A DNA stretch of 64,000 bases from Gyromitra esculenta (Eukaryota; Ascomycota; Pezizomycetes; Pezizales; Discinaceae), in assembly GCA_038503075.1 (NCBI GenBank), contig JBCAML010000003.1, positions 3,038,001-3,102,000 of the forward strand, written 5' to 3'. Shown here in pieces: positions 59,851 through 64,000 of the stretch. Positions within the stretch are counted from its first letter, which is position 1. Every line of letters starts with the position of its first letter. A model generated the notes under the pieces. It was not told the origin of the DNA, made no database searches, and saw only the letters and a program-made list of their open reading frames with translations. The translations under genes were made by a program, and so were the position numbers.

Positions 59851-61580
59851 CTCGTGTTATTGTGGATCTCTGAGGAAGATCCACGAAGCCTTTTAAAGAT
59901 TTGTTTCTGGAGAATGGAAGTTGAATGGTAGAGGGAAGGAATACCACGAATGGTGGGCGGGAGATAGTCCTTTTATAGTAGAAACTGTAGGCTAGGAAGG
60001 CTGGCGAGGCTATGGACCATCTTCTAGTTGAGCACATGAGCAGTAGCAATTGCGACACGGCCCCATACACAGCACACTTTACCGCGAATTAGAAAAAACT
60101 GGCAGCCCAAAGCCAAACTCAGATATTTACGAGGTGTGCAATCAAGCGGATTTAATATCTGACCGTTGGGGTTAAAAAAATCTAGATATTCAGAGCAGAT
60201 ATTTTAAATATACGTATTACCATAAATGGATTGTGTACTAATCAAGTATCTTCCGCAGCTTCTTGTTCTTAAATTTAGAGTGATTTAGAGTGATTTTGGC
60301 GAGATATTCTGTCTTCGAACAGTGAGTACGTGTAGTGACCGGATCAAAATTTATTCTCCCAGGTAAATACCAATTCTCCTTGTGAATCCCGAAACGCAAG
60401 AGAATACCCGACGGAAGCGCAGATTACGAGTATGCGCTACTATAGTCCCAGCGGAATCAAATTGGCAAATAAACTCCATTACTCAATCGTATAGGAATCC
60501 AGGAACTAAATGACTCTACCTTACGCCAATTTTAAAACTCATGGGTGGTCAATTACCGCGATATTATCTAGATAAAGTGTGGCGCAAACCAAAGACTTGA
60601 ACAAAGTAACGCGATCGCAAACACGAGTGACTTCTGGTGATTTGGCCAATACCACATTCAAACCCAAGAACAGTCACAGTCAATCGGTTCAACGAAAATA
60701 TCTTCGTGCACTCCACCCCTTAGACCTAATTCTAGGATCCCAGCCTCGGCAATTTCCTCCGCCAAACACGCAGCCTAACGATTCTTCAATAATGCTGCAG
60801 GGCGATCAGTTCCCTTTGCCTCTTCAGCTTTCAGCGCACCATCTGATTTCTTCTTAGTCTTTTCCGTGATCGCCTCAGCACCTGCCTTGGTGCATTTTGA
60901 ACACAGCTCATCTATCCAGCTAGTACTCTTGCTCCCGCACATTTGATTTGAGAAAAGGCTACTTGGGGTTGATTAAAATATTCTCTTGTGTAGTTCCGGC
61001 CTTAGCCTGCTAGTAGGGTTGTGGATTGAGAATACGAGTCATGGAGATGCATATTTAAGGGTGTTGGTAGCGAGCAGTCATGCCACCCTCCCCTTTCTTC
61101 GAGAGGTAAATGGAGGTAAACTAGATGCAGTGTGAAACTGACGTCTATTGGGTAGAGCACTGCATGTAGCTTTTCATTCAATGATACTACAGTCGGCCGG
61201 GCGACGCGAATCTAAAATTTTCCTTTACATAAGATAAATTATACGATATAAGATAGAATCCTTATAACTCCATGTAGTTTAGATGTATATGCCGGATGGT
61301 AAATGAAAAAATTAAACGGTGGAGTATGTCATCACGCTGTATCACTCGCTTTCAATATTTTCGAGCTGGGGGTTTACGAATTCTTTGTAATGTTTGAGAT
61401 AGACTTGCTGATTCTGTTAGTAGTACGTAGCAGATATTAGTAGGGACTTAATTAGCTTGATATGAGATAATATAAAAAATGGGTGAACATAGTTTTTGGT
61501 GGATGTATTGCCGTGAAAATGGTGTAAAGAGGAATTGAAATGTTTGCCTTTCGCTATATATACACTGATACGGTTTATAT
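59851..61580. other. Intergenic region, possible degenerate coding remnant
   Basis: The first ~250 bases are the probable promoter of the tail-anchored gene. On the minus strand, about 60915-60665, a frame with one internal stop reads TKAGAEAITEKTKKKSDGAL and, after the stop, AACLAEEIAEAGILELGLRG. It may be a pseudogene exon, but I recognise no family. The rest is AT-rich and featureless. Confidence 0.35.
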
Positions 61581-62275
61581 CTACTTGCGCGTTCGCTGGC
61601 CTGGTCTGACACGACGAATATATTCCTTGACGATATTCGCAACAGATCCAAAATCGTGTTTTGGCTTTCTATAGCAAGAAACCCATCAATTAGCACTCCA
61701 GGTTTTTACTATGCTATAGAAGGAAGGAATGGCATACCGCATGTAATATAACTTCGCTCTCCTTGCCTTCTTCGCTTTTCTCTGCACCAAATCAATATCT
61801 TCAATCGCAGGACTATAAAGCTTAAACCACATCTCCACACCAACTCGCATCAACTGGTCCCTTAGCAGAAACGCCGTATCCACACCACGTCTCCGGATAT
61901 TCAGTAAGACACCAGAGAATGGATCACCATTGCGACGCCTCACTTGGAGGATGTCGCCAGGACGAATTGCGTCCTTGTTGCGACGGGAAAACATTTTCTG
62001 CCGGGCTCCGCTAGGGTCAAGTACTGCGAGAGCTGCGGTGGTAAGGTCCTTGATAGGGTCTTTGGAGAGGGGTCCTTTAATGGGTGGGTGAATTTTTATG
62101 CGGCGCTTGGGTTCTCGAGGAACTAAGAGGGGGTTAGCGGGGGAACCAGTAGAGAATATAAGGAGGTATGGTGGTAGGGGTATAGCGCACCAACGATGAA
62201 GCTCCGAGTGAACTGCGACGACTTGAAAACGTTTATCAGTGGAGTGGTGGGCTTTCTGATCGCTGAGGCCTTCAT
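61581..62275 (-). CDS. img1: Mitochondrial large-subunit ribosomal protein bL19m
   Basis: Three predicted exons: 62275-62191, 62122-61738 and 61668-61581, giving 185 residues. Start chosen at 62275 because MKASAIRKPTTPLINVFKSS is a mitochondrial presequence; an upstream in-frame ATG lies at 62338. VPREPKRRIKIHPPIKGPLS follows, then the L19 core RPGDILQVRRRNGDPFSGVL, NIRRRGVDTAFLLRDQLMRV and GVEMWFKLYSP, with a basic tail RKAKKARRAKLYYMR. The final exon adds HDFGSVANIVKEYIRR. bL19m (yeast IMG1) sits at the subunit interface. A long unspliced frame starting at 62459 reads through the first intron and is not the protein. Confidence 0.9.
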
Positions 62276-62631
62276 TCCCAGGGCAATTGACGTCCAGCAC
62301 CAAGCCAGTGGGCGCAATGATGGTGGGCCAGACATCATGGCAGGGAGAGCCGTGGGGAGTTGACGATGTAGATGGTCTGGAGTTGATGTGGTTTGGGCGA
62401 CACATCACAGGAGAAGTTGTTTGATGTTGCATGGAAACGGTTGGCGGGGTGCCAAGCAACCGGAGAGCCGCAATGCAGGGTTACGAAATGCAAAGAAGGA
62501 AGTTCTCTTCAACACACCCCCACCATCCCTTATCACTCGCGGACGCAATTGGGCTGAAGCCCGTAAACAGACAGACTCTCACCCTCCGGTACCTTATCTG
62601 CCTGTTAGCTTGGCCTGACAAAAAGGACGCA
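62276..62631. promoter_or_regulatory. Divergent promoter of bL19m and a predicted mitochondrial protein gene
   Basis: 356 bases between two divergent starts. Both products look mitochondrial, so shared control is plausible, but I see no named binding site. Confidence 0.45.
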
Positions 62632-63850
62632 ATGGCTTCAACTCGGAAGGCCGTTCTACGTATCTTCGGTCTCGGGAATGCCCCACCAACACCATCAATA
62701 TATCGTTCCAGCATCCAGCAACGAGCGTTCAGTGCTACTGCGACTGCGTTAAGAGTTACTGGTAATACTTCCTTCACTTGTCACCTTTCACCTTTCATTC
62801 GCAAAGTAATAGAATAATAAAATAATAAAATATGTTAAATATCACTCATTGACAGGCCCCATACCAACCTTCAAGCCTACATCCAACCCCGAGCTGGACT
62901 CCCTCCTCGAGACTCTCCGCAAGGACTACTTTTTCCCAATCCATCTCTCCCAGCATGACTACCGTCTCATGTACCGGAAAAGGAATCACGCCCGCCTCAT
63001 CGACGATCCTCTCACAATCGATGTCGAAGGCGAGCCTTTCACACTGACCCCCCAAGTATCCCAACCTGGCCTACCTCAACATAAATTCGTCGAGGCCCTT
63101 AAACTCATGAAGGAACCATCAGACTACGATGCTATCCCCGAGCTCATACGTGGCTTCTCTCAGATGCCCTCCCGTTCGTTAAGGATGGCCAAAATTGAGC
63201 AGATGACCCGTCACTTGAGCAAGGCAGGGAGAACAGACATTCTCATGCAGCTCGCTCGCAACGCTGAAGAGATTAAATTCTTCTTTGCGCAACCCATCGC
63301 AAGGAAATTCATGCATGCTCTTCGGAAAAAGCAATTGGAAACGTCAATGAAGAAAGTCGCCACGAAGACCCTGAAGCATGCGTCCGAGCTTCTCGAAATT
63401 GTCGGTAAACGCGAGATATGCGTTGATAAGGAAAAGCGGCTCAGCGAGGATAACGTGATCCTCGGGACAGTGCTTTCAATGTTTGCGGATACCTCCCTGA
63501 AGTACAACAACGGCGAAGACTTTGAAGGGTGTACAAAAGAACACGTGCTGAAGCTGAAGCTTGCTTGGACTGGGCCTGAAGAAGTTAAGCTGCTGAATTT
63601 TGAAGATGCTAGGAGCCCGACGAGGGCGAAGAGCTATGTGTTCCACGCCAAGAACGAGATATCCGACTGGACATCGGTGCTGGAGGGAATACTGCAGGCA
63701 AAGAGCATATTGGTAAATTCGGAGTTGTCGCCTTGGTTGGAGGAGACGAGTGAAAGTTTAGCTGGGAACATTGCATTTTGGGGCGAGTTTATTGACAGGA
63801 ACCGGCCTTTGATTTGGGGAGATGGAGTGAAGGAATCCCCGGAGGAGTAA
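62632..63850 (+). CDS. Predicted mitochondrial protein, function unknown
   Basis: Two predicted exons, 62632-62761 and 62856-63850, give 374 residues. Exon 1 is a presequence (MASTRKAVLRIFGLGNAPPT, then RAFSATATALRVTG). The mature part is charged and helical: DYRLMYRKRNHARLIDDPLT, IDVEGEPFTLTPQ, then LKLMKEPSDYDAIPELIRGF and RMAKIEQMTRHLSKAGRTDI. The repeat-like helices resemble pentatricopeptide-type or mitoribosome-associated fungal proteins, but I cannot name it. The divergent pairing with bL19m supports a role in mitochondrial translation. Ends TAA at 63848-63850. Confidence 0.75.
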
Positions 63851-64000
63851 AACTTTGGCATAGCTAGGGATTGCGTATTGGAGAGGGGAGATTTTCTGTG
63901 TATATTGTTTGTAGGGACTGTAAAAACAACCTTAAAAGTGAAATACATGTACCTATTCCCTCCTGCGGTAGAGTACATGTAGCTATTTCAACACATTCTA
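63851..64000. other. 3' end of the window
   Basis: 150 bases of 3' flanking sequence with TACATGTA at 63944 and 63974. No other feature. Confidence 0.4.

Noticed and set aside
61686..62459. 257-codon unspliced version of bL19m
   Set aside because: Its first ~110 residues read through an intron and lack family resemblance; the spliced version gives a proper presequence.
1..64000. CRISPR array, operon or prokaryotic mobile island
   Set aside because: Introns throughout and no regularly spaced repeats; the DNA is clearly fungal nuclear.
1..64000. Secondary metabolite or effector gene cluster
   Set aside because: No synthase, P450, transporter or transcription-factor cluster is present; the genes are housekeeping.

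Overview
The window is nuclear DNA of a filamentous ascomycete fungus. Most genes carry short GT-AG introns (about 50-170 nt), genes lie singly on both strands, and the proteins are fungal types (Ssd1, Mob2, Mak21, Rpo41, Aim10, a secreted ferritin-fold protein). Genes are sparse for an ascomycete (about 20 in 64 kb) and separated by decayed transposons and foldback elements. The palindrome TACATGTA is strongly over-represented. Low gene density and this motif make me lean towards Pezizomycetes, but that is a weak inference.

Layout. 1-2.1 kb: repeats with the 3' end of a Tc1/mariner transposase. 2.1-5.4 kb: a membrane protein of unknown function, then mob2. 5.4-10.8 kb: no gene, a nest of foldback elements. 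10.8-16.6 kb: uL22 (cytosolic ribosome), cpd1 (cyclic phosphodiesterase), uL15m (mitochondrial ribosome) and eIF4E; the last two share a divergent promoter. 16.6-18.8 kb: empty. 18.8-19.9 kb: a secreted ferritin-like protein. 19.9-26.5 kb: transposon graveyard with piggyBac-like and Mutator-like remnants and a hairpin MITE. 26.5-31.2 kb: ssd1, followed by a 4.7 kb gene-free stretch. 35.8-40.0 kb: tsc13, a cyclin-L-type cyclin and an Rpp40-type RNase P/MRP subunit. 41.4-48.8 kb: a compact block of mak21, mitochondrial prolyl-tRNA synthetase, gmf1 and hsbp1, with two divergent promoters. 49.7-51.3 kb: the mitochondrial dicarboxylate carrier, split into eight exons. 53.1-57.6 kb: the mitochondrial RNA polymerase rpo41. 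59.4-59.9 kb: a small tail-anchored protein. 61.6-63.9 kb: bL19m and a divergent gene for an unknown, probably mitochondrial, protein.

Functional themes. Many genes serve mitochondrial gene expression or transport: uL15m, bL19m, prolyl-tRNA synthetase, Rpo41, Dic1, and probably the 430-aa and 374-aa proteins. Others serve ribosome production and translation (uL22, eIF4E, Mak21, Rpp40) or polarity and cell wall (Mob2 and Ssd1, which act in one kinase network). They are not an operon or cluster. I reconstructed exon structures by reading frame, splice signals and family knowledge; coordinates are therefore predictions. I found no convincing tRNA, rRNA or CRISPR array.
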